DNA of 64,000 nucleotides from NCBI RefSeq assembly GCF_003240565.2, contig NZ_CP117258.1, positions 310,001-374,000 on the forward strand, in the 5' to 3' direction. The translations under genes were made by a program, and so were the position numbers. The notes under the pieces are model-generated. The model was not told the origin of the DNA. It saw only the letters and a list, made by a program, of their open reading frames with translations, and searched no databases. This document shows positions 1 to 8,349 of this stretch, in pieces (position 1 is the stretch's first letter; every line of letters starts with the position of its first letter). Source of the stretch: Rhizobium tumorigenes. GTDB lineage: Bacteria; Pseudomonadota; Alphaproteobacteria; Rhizobiales; Rhizobiaceae.

Positions 1-408
1 GTCCTCTACCAGATCTTCGGTCGCTACGTGCTGAACGACTCGCCGGCCTGGACGGAGATCTTCGCGCTGGTCGTCATTCTCTACGTCACCTGCTTTGCGG
101 CGGCCGTCGGCGTGCGCGACGGGCGGCATATCGGCATGGATTCGCTGCTCAATCTGGCGCCCGAGCCATTTCGGATGGCTGCAGAGATCATCGTCTATCT
201 CGGCATGATCGTATTCGGCCTGTCGATGGCCTACAGCGGCGCCGAGCTTGCGGTGGAAATGGCACCTTACATCAATGCCGGCCTGCCGATTTCGCAGGCT
301 TGGAGCTATGTGCCGCTGGCCGCAGGCGGCCTGCTGATCGCCCTATTCGCCGTCGAACGCATCATCGCCGCCATCCTGAAAATCAAGGTAATCCCCTCAT
401 GGCATTGA
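1..408 (+). CDS. TRAP transporter small permease (DctQ-type), 5' end outside window
   Basis: The frame is open from the first base and begins VLYQIFGRYVLN, the motif that normally sits at the end of the first membrane helix of DctQ-family proteins, so the true start lies upstream of the window. About 135 codons remain, with further hydrophobic segments and a typical basic C-terminus. DctQ is the small inner-membrane subunit of a tripartite ATP-independent periplasmic transporter for organic acids or related solutes. Its last codons overlap the start of the large permease gene by 10 nt, which implies translational coupling. The substrate cannot be told from the two membrane subunits, and the binding-protein gene is presumably further upstream. 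Confidence 0.9.
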   Translation, partial: VLYQIFGRYVLNDSPAWTEIFALVVILYVTCFAAAVGVRDGRHIGMDSLLNLAPEPFRMAAEIIVYLGMIVFGLSMAYSGAELAVEMAPYINAGLPISQAWSYVPLAAGGLLIALFAVERIIAAILKIKVIPSWH

Positions 409-1679
409 TCATTCTCTGCGCGACCTTCGTCGTAGGCCTGATACTCGGCATGCCCGTGGTCTTTGCCATCGGCCTCTCCTCAATTGCCACCGTGCTCTAC
501 GAAGGTCTGCCACTGGCCGTCGTCTTCCAGCGCATGGCGTCGGGCATGGGGACATTCTCCTTCCTGACGATCCCTTTCTTCATCTTTACCGGTGAGTTGA
601 TGATGTATGGCGGCATTGCCGACCGCATCATCCGCGCCTCGAAGGCGATGGTCGGCCATGTCAGGGGCGGCCTCGGCATGACCAATGTCGTTGCCTGCAC
701 GATGTTCGGGGGTGTTTCCGGATCGCCGGTCGCCGACGTCTCCGCCATGGGCTCGGCACTCATTCCGCTGATGAAGCGCGAAGGCATCGATGCCGATTAT
801 GCGGTCAACGTCACCACCTATTCTTCTCTCGTCGGCGCCCTCATGCCGACAAGCCACAACATGATCATCTATTCGCTGGCTGCCGGCGGCCTCGTCTCGA
901 TGAATTCGCTGATCATGGCCGGCGCTGTTCCCGCCCTGATCCTCACCATCGCCAACCTGATGACTGCCTATTTCGTGGCGCGGTCGCGCGGATATCCCAA
1001 GGGCGCCTTCCCCGGCTGGACCGAAGTCTGGCGAAGCCTTGCGGCAGCCGTGCCCGGCCTCTTCATCATCGTCATCATCGTCGGCGGCATCCTTTCGGGC
1101 GTCTTTACCGCCGCAGAAGCTGGCGCCGTCGCCGTACTCTATGCCCTTTTGTTGACGGTGTTCGTCTATCGCACGTTGTCCTACGAGAGCTTCCTGAAGG
1201 CGGTGGCCAAGGCGACGAAAACCACGGGCGTGGTACTGCTGCTGATCGGCATTTCGACCATGTTCGGCTACCTCATGAGCATCTACGGCGTTGCCGACAT
1301 GGCCGGCGATGCGCTCAGCCACGTCAGCACGCAGCCCTGGGTGATCTTCATCCTCGTTAACATCGCGCTGTTCGTCTTCGGCATCTTTCTCGACATGGCA
1401 GCCCATATCCTCGTGTGCACGCCGATCTTCCTGCCGATCGTCACCCATTACGGCATGGATCCCGTCCAGTTCGGCATCATCGTGCTTTTGAACTCGACCA
1501 TCGGCCTCAACACACCACCGGTTGGCGCGGCATTCTACCTCGGCTGCGCCATCGGCGAAGTGCCGGTCAGCAAGGTGGTAAAGTCGATCTGGCCATTCAT
1601 GCTGGCACTCTGGGTGACGCTGATGATCGTCACGCTGGTGCCGGAAACTTCCATGCTGGTACAGGATCTCTTCCGGTAA
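399..1679 (+). CDS. TRAP transporter large permease (DctM-type)
   Basis: This 426-residue protein has the usual DctM length and about a dozen hydrophobic helices. Family hallmarks are visible, including GMPVVFAIGLSS near the N-terminus, the FGGVSGSPVADVSAMGS segment, and the C-terminal NSTIGLNTPPVG loop. It forms the ion-coupled translocation channel of a TRAP transporter with the small subunit encoded just upstream. I chose the ATG at 399 over upstream in-frame starts because it gives a normal DctM N-terminus and a 10-nt overlap with the dctQ-type gene. A strong intrinsic terminator follows 18 nt after the stop, so this is the last gene of its operon. Confidence 0.93.
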   Translation: MALIILCATFVVGLILGMPVVFAIGLSSIATVLYEGLPLAVVFQRMASGMGTFSFLTIPFFIFTGELMMYGGIADRIIRASKAMVGHVRGGLGMTNVVACTMFGGVSGSPVADVSAMGSALIPLMKREGIDADYAVNVTTYSSLVGALMPTSHNMIIYSLAAGGLVSMNSLIMAGAVPALILTIANLMTAYFVARSRGYPKGAFPGWTEVWRSLAAAVPGLFIIVIIVGGILSGVFTAAEAGAVAVLYALLLTVFVYRTLSYESFLKAVAKATKTTGVVLLLIGISTMFGYLMSIYGVADMAGDALSHVSTQPWVIFILVNIALFVFGIFLDMAAHILVCTPIFLPIVTHYGMDPVQFGIIVLLNSTIGLNTPPVGAAFYLGCAIGEVPVSKVVKSIWPFMLALWVTLMIVTLVPETSMLVQDLFR

Positions 1680-1697
1680 ACCGGACCCGCCATAACC

Positions 1698-1729
1698 ACA
1701 GGATCCCCGGATCGGGGACCTGTCCTTTT
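1698..1729 (+). terminator. Rho-independent terminator of the TRAP operon
   Basis: The sequence reads ACAGG, one unpaired A, TCCCCG, a GAT loop, CGGGGA, CCTGT, and then CCTTTT. The two stacked stems are perfectly complementary and are followed by a short T tract. It lies just after the TRAP large-permease stop codon. Confidence 0.8.
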
Positions 1730-1903
1730 GACCCGGTGAGTGGCGATAAACGGTCGCCACGACAGGCGACTACAGTTGCGACCGGCCGCCCTCATGGCCT
1801 AAAAAAACCCGAGAATTATGCACATTCGCTCTTGCAGATTTTTTTCGCAAAGACTAGAAAGCGGCCACCGAACGCAGCCGGAAAATTCCCCGGCGAATGC
1901 GAC

Positions 1904-1979
1904 GGGCGATTAGCTCAGTTGGTAGAGCGCCTCGTTTACACCGAGGATGTCGGCGGTTCGAGTCCGTCATCGCCCACCA
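1904..1979 (+). tRNA. tRNA-Val (anticodon TAC)
   Basis: A complete cloverleaf can be drawn. The acceptor arm is GGGCGAT paired with ATCGCCC. The D arm contains AGCTCAGTTGGTAGAGC, and the anticodon arm is CCTCG / TTTACAC / CGAGG, giving anticodon TAC at 1937-1939. The T arm contains GGTTCGAGTCC. Discriminator A is followed by an encoded CCA at 1977-1979. Anticodon UAC reads GUA, and GUG by wobble. The gene stands alone between the TRAP operon terminator and an acyltransferase gene. Confidence 0.97.
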
Positions 1980-2153
1980 TTATCTGCTTTACTTGCTAAT
2001 CCGTTCGACCTGAAACTTCCCATCCACACCTTCCGTTGACAACGACATGCTGCATCGCACCATCGTCTGGTTGTCAGAGTGATGTCGAGCACAATGTGGT
2101 CACGTCACGGGGCTATCGGTCGTTTTTGAGAGCAACCGTACCTGGATATCATT

Positions 2154-3131
2154 TTGAAAAAATTGCGTTCCGTACAGAGCCTGAGGGCAATTGCTGCCCT
2201 TCTTGTCCTTTTCTATCATCTGAGCGACGGCGCTTTTGATGCTGGTGGAGCCGGCATCGACATTTTCTTTCTGATCTCGGGCTTCATCATGGGCACCGTC
2301 GGGACGCGCGAGACGCCGCGTGTTTTCTTGGCCAGAAGATTGCTGAGGATAGCCCCGCTCTACTGGCTCGTCACCTTTGCTGTCTGCGGCGCATCGGTCC
2401 TTGGCCTGCTGTCAAACTTCTCGTTCGATGCCCGGCGGATCATCCTGTCGATGCTGTTCATTCCGCATTTCGACCCAGGCGGTCACATCTGGCCGCTGTT
2501 CGTGCCGGGTTGGACGCTGAACCTCGAGATGCTGTTTTATGCCGTCTTTGCGGCAGCACTTTTCACGACCCGCCCGATTATCGTCGCCTCGCTGCTGCTC
2601 TGCGCACTGGTCGCCCTCAGCCTTTACGACTGGCAGGCGCCCGCTATGATCCAGTGGACCACGCCGATGCTGCTGGAGTTTGTCCTCGGTCTCGGCATTT
2701 CACAGTTACGCAAACCCATCCCTGCGGGCGTCGCACTGATGGGCCTCGCCGGCAGCGTCGTCCTGCTGACGGCAACAGCCTTTGCCGACATCGACATGAC
2801 GCCCTACCGCGTTGTCGTCTGGGGACTGCCCGCCGGACTGCTGCTTGCCAGCTGCATTGCGCTCGAGGATTGCGGGCGCTGGCCCACGCGCCTGCTTTCG
2901 CCCCTGGAGAAACTCGGCGATGCGTCGTATTCACTCTATCTCACCCACGGCATCGTGCTCGCCGCCGTCCTCAAGTTCGACCGGCTGGGCCATCTGAACG
3001 CCATCGTTTCAATCGTCGCTGCCCTCGCCATCGCAGAGGTCTGTTACCTGCTGGTGGAACGCCCGATCAACCGCCTTGCCTCAAAATGCCGCTGGACGAA
3101 GCTCGAACAACCAAGATCGCAGGATTTGTAG
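2154..3131 (+). CDS. Acyltransferase 3 family membrane protein, ExoZ-like
   Basis: This 325-residue, roughly ten-helix protein starts KKLRSVQSLRAIAALLVLFY, followed by H and then a GIDIFFLISGFIMG segment. That is the hallmark N-terminus of acyltransferase 3 proteins such as rhizobial ExoZ, which acetylates succinoglycan in the inner membrane. The RRLLRIAPLYWL motif follows. The family moves acyl groups from cytoplasmic donors onto surface carbohydrates. The start is a TTG at 2154, chosen because the protein then begins exactly where ExoZ does; the Shine-Dalgarno sequence is weak. No exopolysaccharide biosynthesis gene is adjacent, so the acceptor polysaccharide is unknown and the exoZ name is only a resemblance. 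Confidence 0.85.
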   Translation: MKKLRSVQSLRAIAALLVLFYHLSDGAFDAGGAGIDIFFLISGFIMGTVGTRETPRVFLARRLLRIAPLYWLVTFAVCGASVLGLLSNFSFDARRIILSMLFIPHFDPGGHIWPLFVPGWTLNLEMLFYAVFAAALFTTRPIIVASLLLCALVALSLYDWQAPAMIQWTTPMLLEFVLGLGISQLRKPIPAGVALMGLAGSVVLLTATAFADIDMTPYRVVVWGLPAGLLLASCIALEDCGRWPTRLLSPLEKLGDASYSLYLTHGIVLAAVLKFDRLGHLNAIVSIVAALAIAEVCYLLVERPINRLASKCRWTKLEQPRSQDL

Positions 3132-3236
3132 CGAACGGCCCCTGCCGCGTCACCGCCATGCAAGAGTGTTCATCGCGAAACCGTAGGCCGATCCGGCGTG
3201 CTGATGCTTTCGTCCCAGGAGCGGTCAACGACGAGC

Positions 3237-4022
3237 TTACGGCTTTCGTGCTCTGATGTGGAGAAAGATTGGGGCAATGCGGGTGTCCGCGACGGATGAA
3301 TGAGATTTGGCGACTTGCTCGGTTGCACGAGGTTCGCCGAAGGCCTCAATTTGTAACCCGGCTTCGACGATCATGGATACCCAGGTGGTCAGCGTTCGAT
3401 GAAATCTCGGTATCTCGAATGGTCTCTCCATCACTCGCTGTTCGGCGGGAATCGCTGAGAAGATCCATCGCTCGATCTGGCGGTCCGGCTCTTCAAAATA
3501 GTCCGCGACCTGCACGGCGATGGGTTCGCCTGCTTCGTTGCGGATATTCTTCCGGGCTGGCGGTACGAAGCACGGGTGCAGAATCGAGAACTGGAAGAAT
3601 CCACCCGGCTTCAATACCCTTTGCACCTCGGAGAAGACCGCTCGCTGATCTGCCATATCCATCATCGACATGAAGGCGACGACAAAGTCGAAGCTTGCGT
3701 CCGGAAAGCCTATCGTCAGGCCATCACCCAGCACGTAGTCGATCCCGATGGGATCCTGCTCTTCCGCCTCGCGGGCATGTCGGATGAAAGTTGGTGCAAT
3801 ATCGAGCCCGGTCAGGTGCGCGCCGAGCCGTGCGACCGCACGCGTGTTTGTCCCTTCGCCGCATCCCAGGTCCAGCCCTCTCAGATTGGCCACCGGAGGA
3901 AGCATCTGCAGGAAAGCCGGCGTATTGAGAACGTCGCGGTAGACATCATAACCAGCTCGGCTCAGCCGGGTCCAGGCTTCTGCATTGGCCTCCCAGCAGT
4001 TCGCAACTTCATTTGATTTCAT
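3237..4022 (-). CDS. Class I SAM-dependent methyltransferase
   Basis: The protein has 261 residues from the chosen start (MKSNEVANCWEANAEAWTRL). Motif I is LDLGCGEGTNTRAVA, motif II ends in LTGLDIAP, and motif III/IV is DASFDFVVAFMSMMD. The post-motif LKPGGFFQFSILHPCF is typical of UbiE/type-11 methyltransferases. It is a soluble cytoplasmic enzyme that uses S-adenosylmethionine, with unknown substrate. An earlier in-frame ATG at 4058 exists, but the family alignment starts near 4022. It is transcribed away from the acyltransferase and follows the porin on the same strand, separated by a hairpin. Confidence 0.85.
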   Translation of the reverse strand: MKSNEVANCWEANAEAWTRLSRAGYDVYRDVLNTPAFLQMLPPVANLRGLDLGCGEGTNTRAVARLGAHLTGLDIAPTFIRHAREAEEQDPIGIDYVLGDGLTIGFPDASFDFVVAFMSMMDMADQRAVFSEVQRVLKPGGFFQFSILHPCFVPPARKNIRNEAGEPIAVQVADYFEEPDRQIERWIFSAIPAEQRVMERPFEIPRFHRTLTTWVSMIVEAGLQIEAFGEPRATEQVAKSHSSVADTRIAPIFLHIRARKP

Positions 4023-4178
4023 TTTGCATCTCCGATCAGGTGAACCATCAAGGAACATCTCTGCGCGCTAAAAGCAGTTTTACCGTTCCATCTCGGCAAT
4101 CGTATGAAAGCCATAAGCCGCTCAGCGAGCGCTGTTGGGCAGGATCAGAAAGTCGCAGACCTACTCTCGAAGCATGTT

Positions 4179-4214
4179 GGAGAAGCCTGGGCCAATGCCA
4201 GGCTTCTCCTTTTT
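4179..4214. terminator. Hairpin with 12-bp perfect stem between porin and methyltransferase genes
   Basis: The arms GGAGAAGCCTGG (4179-4190) and CCAGGCTTCTCC (4198-4209) enclose a 7-nt loop and are followed on the + strand by TTTTT. It lies just beyond the stop of the minus-strand porin gene. The T tract is on the plus-strand side, so in the porin direction the hairpin is preceded by A residues and not followed by T residues. Confidence 0.65.
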
Positions 4215-4237
4215 GTCTCAGCGCGAGTATGGTCGTA

Positions 4238-5338
4238 CTAGAAGCTGCGCTGCAGGCGCAAGATGCCAGCCCATTGCTGCTGATTGACAGAGTCGAACTT
4301 GGTATAGGTAACTTCCGGCTCGACCAGCAGGTCCTTGACCGGGTTCCACCGGACATTGGTTGTCACCTGAAGGATTTTCGAGTCGGTAACGGCGATCTGG
4401 CCATTCGCCTGCAGTTTTTCGTCGATCGGCAGAGTGACGCCGGTCCACAATGCCCAGTCGCCCCAGCCGCAAAGATCGGCATGGCCAGCCGGGCATGCCG
4501 ATGGATCGAGGTTCGAGCCGGCATATTTGTTCAGTTTGCTACCATCCGTATTCCAACCGCCCATCAGAAACGCTTTAAAGATGCCGAAGTCCGCATCGAC
4601 GCGCGCTTTGACGGCCCCCTCTTCGACAATGGCATCGTAACCACCAACAAAGCGGATCTGCCAGGCACCGGATTTGTAACCGACACCGGCAACGGCGTTC
4701 GGAATATATTCGTTGGTCTTGGACTGGACCCAGGCGCCGTTGTACGCGGACAGGTCCGCGCCAGAGTTCGTATCTTCCAGCGAAACGACAGCCGTGATGC
4801 CGTTTCCGGCATCGTAGTTGTAGGTGATCTGGTTGATTTCGGGCGGTCCGTCATAGACGATATCGTCGTTCATGACGTTGCCGGCGTAACCCATGTAGAG
4901 GTTGTAAGCCGAATCTATCTTGCCGATGGTAAAGCCAGCCAGACTGATATTGGCCCAAACCAGTTTATTGGTTGTCACGCCTTCCTGCCAGTCGAAGCGG
5001 TAGATGCTGTCGGTCTTCAGCGGGCCGTATTCGGTATCCGATGCGGTATCGATCGCGATCTGAGCGCGCGAGTGCCAAAGCGTTCCGTAGTCGCCGCCCG
5101 TTCCCGGGTTATACGGATTGTGCCACTTTCCCTCGGTCCGCACTGTGCCGCTGATCTTGAGGCAGGTTTCAGTGCCCGGAATGAAGAAATAGCCCGCACC
5201 ATAGGCGTCGCAGAGACGAACATATTCAAGCTGTTCTGGCTCTGCAGCAATTGCTGCGTGAGCTGCATCGGCAGCGTGGGCAAGGGATATTGCAAAGAGC
5301 ACGGACCCAAAGCCCAGAAGCGGTTTTACTATATTCAC
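4238..5338 (-). CDS. Outer-membrane porin, alphaproteobacterial Omp2b/RopA (porin_2) family
   Basis: This 366-residue precursor has a signal peptide ending near SLAHA|AD. The mature part contains the family's N-terminal block VRLCDAYGAGYFFIPGTETC, then LKISGTVRTEG, and ends in LRLQRSF with the C-terminal phenylalanine needed for outer-membrane assembly. It forms a beta-barrel channel for small hydrophilic solutes. The start is GTG at 5338, preceded at good spacing by GGGGG. Two cysteines near the N-terminus (DLC / ETC positions) are typical of the family. It is monocistronic by position: over 400 nt precede it and a hairpin follows it. Confidence 0.92.
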   Translation of the reverse strand: MNIVKPLLGFGSVLFAISLAHAADAAHAAIAAEPEQLEYVRLCDAYGAGYFFIPGTETCLKISGTVRTEGKWHNPYNPGTGGDYGTLWHSRAQIAIDTASDTEYGPLKTDSIYRFDWQEGVTTNKLVWANISLAGFTIGKIDSAYNLYMGYAGNVMNDDIVYDGPPEINQITYNYDAGNGITAVVSLEDTNSGADLSAYNGAWVQSKTNEYIPNAVAGVGYKSGAWQIRFVGGYDAIVEEGAVKARVDADFGIFKAFLMGGWNTDGSKLNKYAGSNLDPSACPAGHADLCGWGDWALWTGVTLPIDEKLQANGQIAVTDSKILQVTTNVRWNPVKDLLVEPEVTYTKFDSVNQQQWAGILRLQRSF

Positions 5339-5740
5339 GTATCAACCCCCATAAATGTAGCAGACTAATAATGAGCCTGCCGACAAGTAAAAATGCGCGC
5401 CAGACAGATTTGCGCGGGGGGAGTGATTACAAACCAAGTCGCGAGCGCCAACGGCTATCGAATGCTTTTGGACGTTGACCGATCCGCAGAAACGGCAGCC
5501 GTTACACAGAAAATACGCCGACTTATTCAGTGATGCAATTTAGGTACAAAGCCATTCAAACACATCGCCTATTTGCAACGTGCGGCCCGGCCGGCGACGA
5601 GAAGCCGGGTGAATGGACGACAATTTATGGTCGCATGAGGCCGATCGATCATCAGATGGTTTCGAGTCTGGCCAGCCGGTTCCAGCGTTGAAGCCTCGAT
5701 ACATGGCGAGCGTCGGGATGTTCATGGCTTGAGATAGCCT
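5339..5740. other. Intergenic region upstream of the porin gene
   Basis: About 400 nt lie between the porin start and the end of the ROK gene, both on the minus strand. The half next to the porin is comparatively AT-rich and presumably holds the porin promoter and leader, but no convincing -35/-10 pair could be fixed. A short minus-strand open frame at 5540-5725 has no recognisable features and is not called. Confidence 0.5.
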
Positions 5741-6889
5741 CTAAATGAAATATCGGACTTTGAGCGGCAAGAGGGTGGCGCCGATGGCCGCTGCATCGCC
5801 AACGGTCTGGCTAAGGAAAAGTTTGGCTTCATGCGGTCCGATGTCGTAGCGGTGCTTGCGCGTCGAGGGCATGACGGCGCGTTCGATCATCATGTTTCCG
5901 AGCGCGCGGGGCAACTGGCCGCCGAGCACGATTGCCTGGGGGTCGATGACCGCAATCAGGCTTGCGATGAGCCGATTGAGTTGCGGCATCACTTCCGTCA
6001 GCCAGTCGCTCACGCCGGGCCATTCCGGATCGAACGTTTCGCAGAGCATCTCGACCGACGAGACATCAACGCCGTTCTCCAGCAACCTTTGCATGAGATA
6101 CTGAAGCGCAGGCCGGCGCGCTGCCTCATCGGCGTTGTAGATGCCGCTCAATTCGCCAGCGTTTCCATAAAAACCATGGAATGGCTTGCCATCGAGGATG
6201 AGGCCGCCGCCGAACCCGTAGTTGAAAGAGAGATAGGCAAATGTCTGGCACCACAGACCGACGCCGCGAAGGCTCTCGCCGATCGCGCCCGTGGTTCCGT
6301 TATTTTCCAACCAGACGGGCAATCGGAATGCACTTTCCATGATCGGCTGAAGATCGATCAGCGACCACTGCCGCAATGGTTCCGGCGCATTGAAAATGTG
6401 GTTTTTCGAAACAAAGAAACCGGACATGGAAAAGCCGAGACCAATCAGCCGTTCGCGCGGAATTCCGTGCTTTAAAAGCAACGCGTCCAATGTTCCCGTC
6501 AGGGCGACCAGTGTTTCCGTGCGGTCATGCGGGACGATCGAAAGCTTCTCCTGGGCAACAACGCCACAGGCGAAGTCCGAGATGCACAAAACCGCCGAAT
6601 CGGTATTGATAGATATCCCGATCGAAAAGACTGCGGTCTTAACCAGTTCAATCGTCGGGCTTGGCTGGCCGCGGCTGCCTCGTAGCGGTTTTCCGGTCTG
6701 GAGCAATCCGCGCTCAATCAGCCCCTCCACCAGCCGGTGAACCGATTGCTGGGTCAGGTTGGTGTGCGCGGTGATTGTCGCACGCGCGATCGGCCCGTGC
6801 CGTCTGACGATATCAAGTATCAATCGCTCATTCTCGCTGGCGAGAGGGCGACGATCGAGCTCAAAAGAAGCGTCCGTTGCTGGATTCAT
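5741..6889 (-). CDS. ROK-family transcriptional regulator
   Basis: This 382-residue protein (start at MNPATDASFEL) has an N-terminal winged helix-turn-helix at about residues 20-85 (LILDIVRRHGPIARATITA, TNLTQQSVHRLVEGLIERGL) followed by a ROK sugar-kinase-like domain (IGISINTD, LGFSMSG, WLENNGTTGAIGE, FGGGLILDGK, GELSG). The kinase-type zinc-binding cysteine cluster is not evident, as expected for a regulator in the NagC/XylR/Mlc style that binds a sugar or sugar-phosphate effector. It is divergent from the ABC importer operon starting at 7027, and the shared intergenic region holds a large palindrome. It is therefore probably the local repressor, autoregulated from the same site. Confidence 0.9.
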   Translation of the reverse strand: MNPATDASFELDRRPLASENERLILDIVRRHGPIARATITAHTNLTQQSVHRLVEGLIERGLLQTGKPLRGSRGQPSPTIELVKTAVFSIGISINTDSAVLCISDFACGVVAQEKLSIVPHDRTETLVALTGTLDALLLKHGIPRERLIGLGFSMSGFFVSKNHIFNAPEPLRQWSLIDLQPIMESAFRLPVWLENNGTTGAIGESLRGVGLWCQTFAYLSFNYGFGGGLILDGKPFHGFYGNAGELSGIYNADEAARRPALQYLMQRLLENGVDVSSVEMLCETFDPEWPGVSDWLTEVMPQLNRLIASLIAVIDPQAIVLGGQLPRALGNMMIERAVMPSTRKHRYDIGPHEAKLFLSQTVGDAAAIGATLLPLKVRYFI

Positions 6890-6966
6890 AGCCCCTGGAT
6901 TAACGGGTAGGCTTACTATCTGCAACGGAGAGTATTGCTCTCAGGCACACTTCACGAGACTGTCAT

Positions 6967-6993
6967 AAATATTACACCTAAGGTGTAGTATTT
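6967..6993. promoter_or_regulatory. Probable ROK operator (27-bp palindrome)
   Basis: The half-sites AAATATTACACCT and AGGTGTAGTATTT flank a single central A, and 12 of 13 positions are complementary. It lies 34 nt upstream of the binding-protein start and 77 nt from the ROK start, in the position of an operator controlling both divergent promoters. Confidence 0.7.
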
Positions 6994-7026
6994 AACCCCA
7001 TCTTCCAATGCGGCTGAGGGAAACCC

Positions 7027-8250
7027 ATGTCACTGAAGTCCTGCGCGATTGCCTTGCTGGCGATATTTGCTTCGCCTTGCATGGCAGCAGATACGAATAT
7101 GAAAAATCTCGACTTCGATCTGGCAAAGGTCACCCGCGACAATTTCTACGATATCGTTGTTCCCGCCGCGAAGGCCGAGGGTACGGTAACGATGTACAAT
7201 TTCGCTGGCAGCTTCAGCGATACGTGGCAGGAACTGATCACCCGCTTCAAAGCCAAATATGGCATCAACGTCGAATATCACGACGTCAATGGCGAGCAGG
7301 CCAACCAGCAACTCATTGTCGTTCAGCAGGCCGGGCAGGATGCGCCGGTGGATGCCTATTTCACGGGAGGGGGAGGCTTTCCGCTTCTCTCTTCGAAAGG
7401 CGTGATAGGCAATATTGCGCTGACCAAGATCTTGCCGAATATGAGCAGCTACGACCCTACGCTTGCCGACACCGTGTTCGGCAAGCCGCACGGCGGCAGC
7501 TTTCCGTTGGTTCACCTCAATCAGACGGCGATCGGCTATGACGGCGCTTTCGTCAAGCCGGAGGAAGTCCCGAAGAATTTCGATGATCTGCTCGTGTGGG
7601 CCGAGAAGCATCCAAAGCGTCTTGGCGTCACCCTTCCATCCAAGGGTGGATCCGGCAGCGGGTTCATCTACTCGGTGGCGCTCAGCTACCTCACCGGTGA
7701 TTGCCGCAAGCAACTGACCAACTATGCCCAGACCGCGCAGGAAGCCGAAGATTGGGCCATGAAATCTGATTGTCTCGATCCGGTGTGGAGCTACTACCGC
7801 CGCCTCCTGTCCGTCGCCGAACTCACCAATGGCAATGCCGACACGCTCAATCTGATCAATAATCAGCAATTGTACATGGGCACGGTCTGGGAAGACCAGG
7901 TCATCACCTTCCTGTCGACGAAACAACTGCCTGACACCTTTCGTGTTACCTTGCTGGAAAAGGGCCAAGTCGGCTCAGGCGACGCTATGATCGTGCCGGC
8001 CAACGCCAAGCATGTGGCGGCAGCCCTGCTGCTGATCGACATGGCGATGAGCAAGGAATTCCAGATTTGGAAATTGGAAAACAAGGCCTCGCGGTCGCCC
8101 CGTACCGACGTGACGGACAAGCTGATTTTCCCCTCCGCTCAGACCCACATGCTGCCGGCCAGCGTCTATCCGCGCCTCTCGGTGCCAGCCTTCTGGGACA
8201 TGTCGACCGCGCTCGGTGAGGCGCTGGACGAAAAAGTGCTCAACCAGTAG
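7027..8250 (+). CDS. ABC transporter periplasmic substrate-binding protein (Fbp/Pot-like)
   Basis: This 407-residue protein has a signal peptide (cleavage near SPCMA|AD) and the extended binding-protein fold of family 1/6/8: GTVTMYNFAGSFSDTWQELI, then FKAKYGINVEYHD near the N-terminus. It is the solute receptor of the importer encoded by the next three genes. The class includes binders of iron, polyamines, thiamine, phosphonates and sugar phosphates. The ligand cannot be read from sequence, but the neighbouring ROK regulator and glycerophosphodiesterase point to a carbohydrate- or phosphodiester-type ligand. A 99-nt gap precedes the ATPase gene. Confidence 0.88.
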   Translation: MSLKSCAIALLAIFASPCMAADTNMKNLDFDLAKVTRDNFYDIVVPAAKAEGTVTMYNFAGSFSDTWQELITRFKAKYGINVEYHDVNGEQANQQLIVVQQAGQDAPVDAYFTGGGGFPLLSSKGVIGNIALTKILPNMSSYDPTLADTVFGKPHGGSFPLVHLNQTAIGYDGAFVKPEEVPKNFDDLLVWAEKHPKRLGVTLPSKGGSGSGFIYSVALSYLTGDCRKQLTNYAQTAQEAEDWAMKSDCLDPVWSYYRRLLSVAELTNGNADTLNLINNQQLYMGTVWEDQVITFLSTKQLPDTFRVTLLEKGQVGSGDAMIVPANAKHVAAALLLIDMAMSKEFQIWKLENKASRSPRTDVTDKLIFPSAQTHMLPASVYPRLSVPAFWDMSTALGEALDEKVLNQ

Positions 8251-8349
8251 CTGCCAGCCGACGCGAGCTATCGCAGGTCGGCCTATGAGCCCTGCCGTGA
8301 TCGCCGTCGGCCAAGGACCATCAGTGCCCCTCTGCCGGAGTAGATAGCC

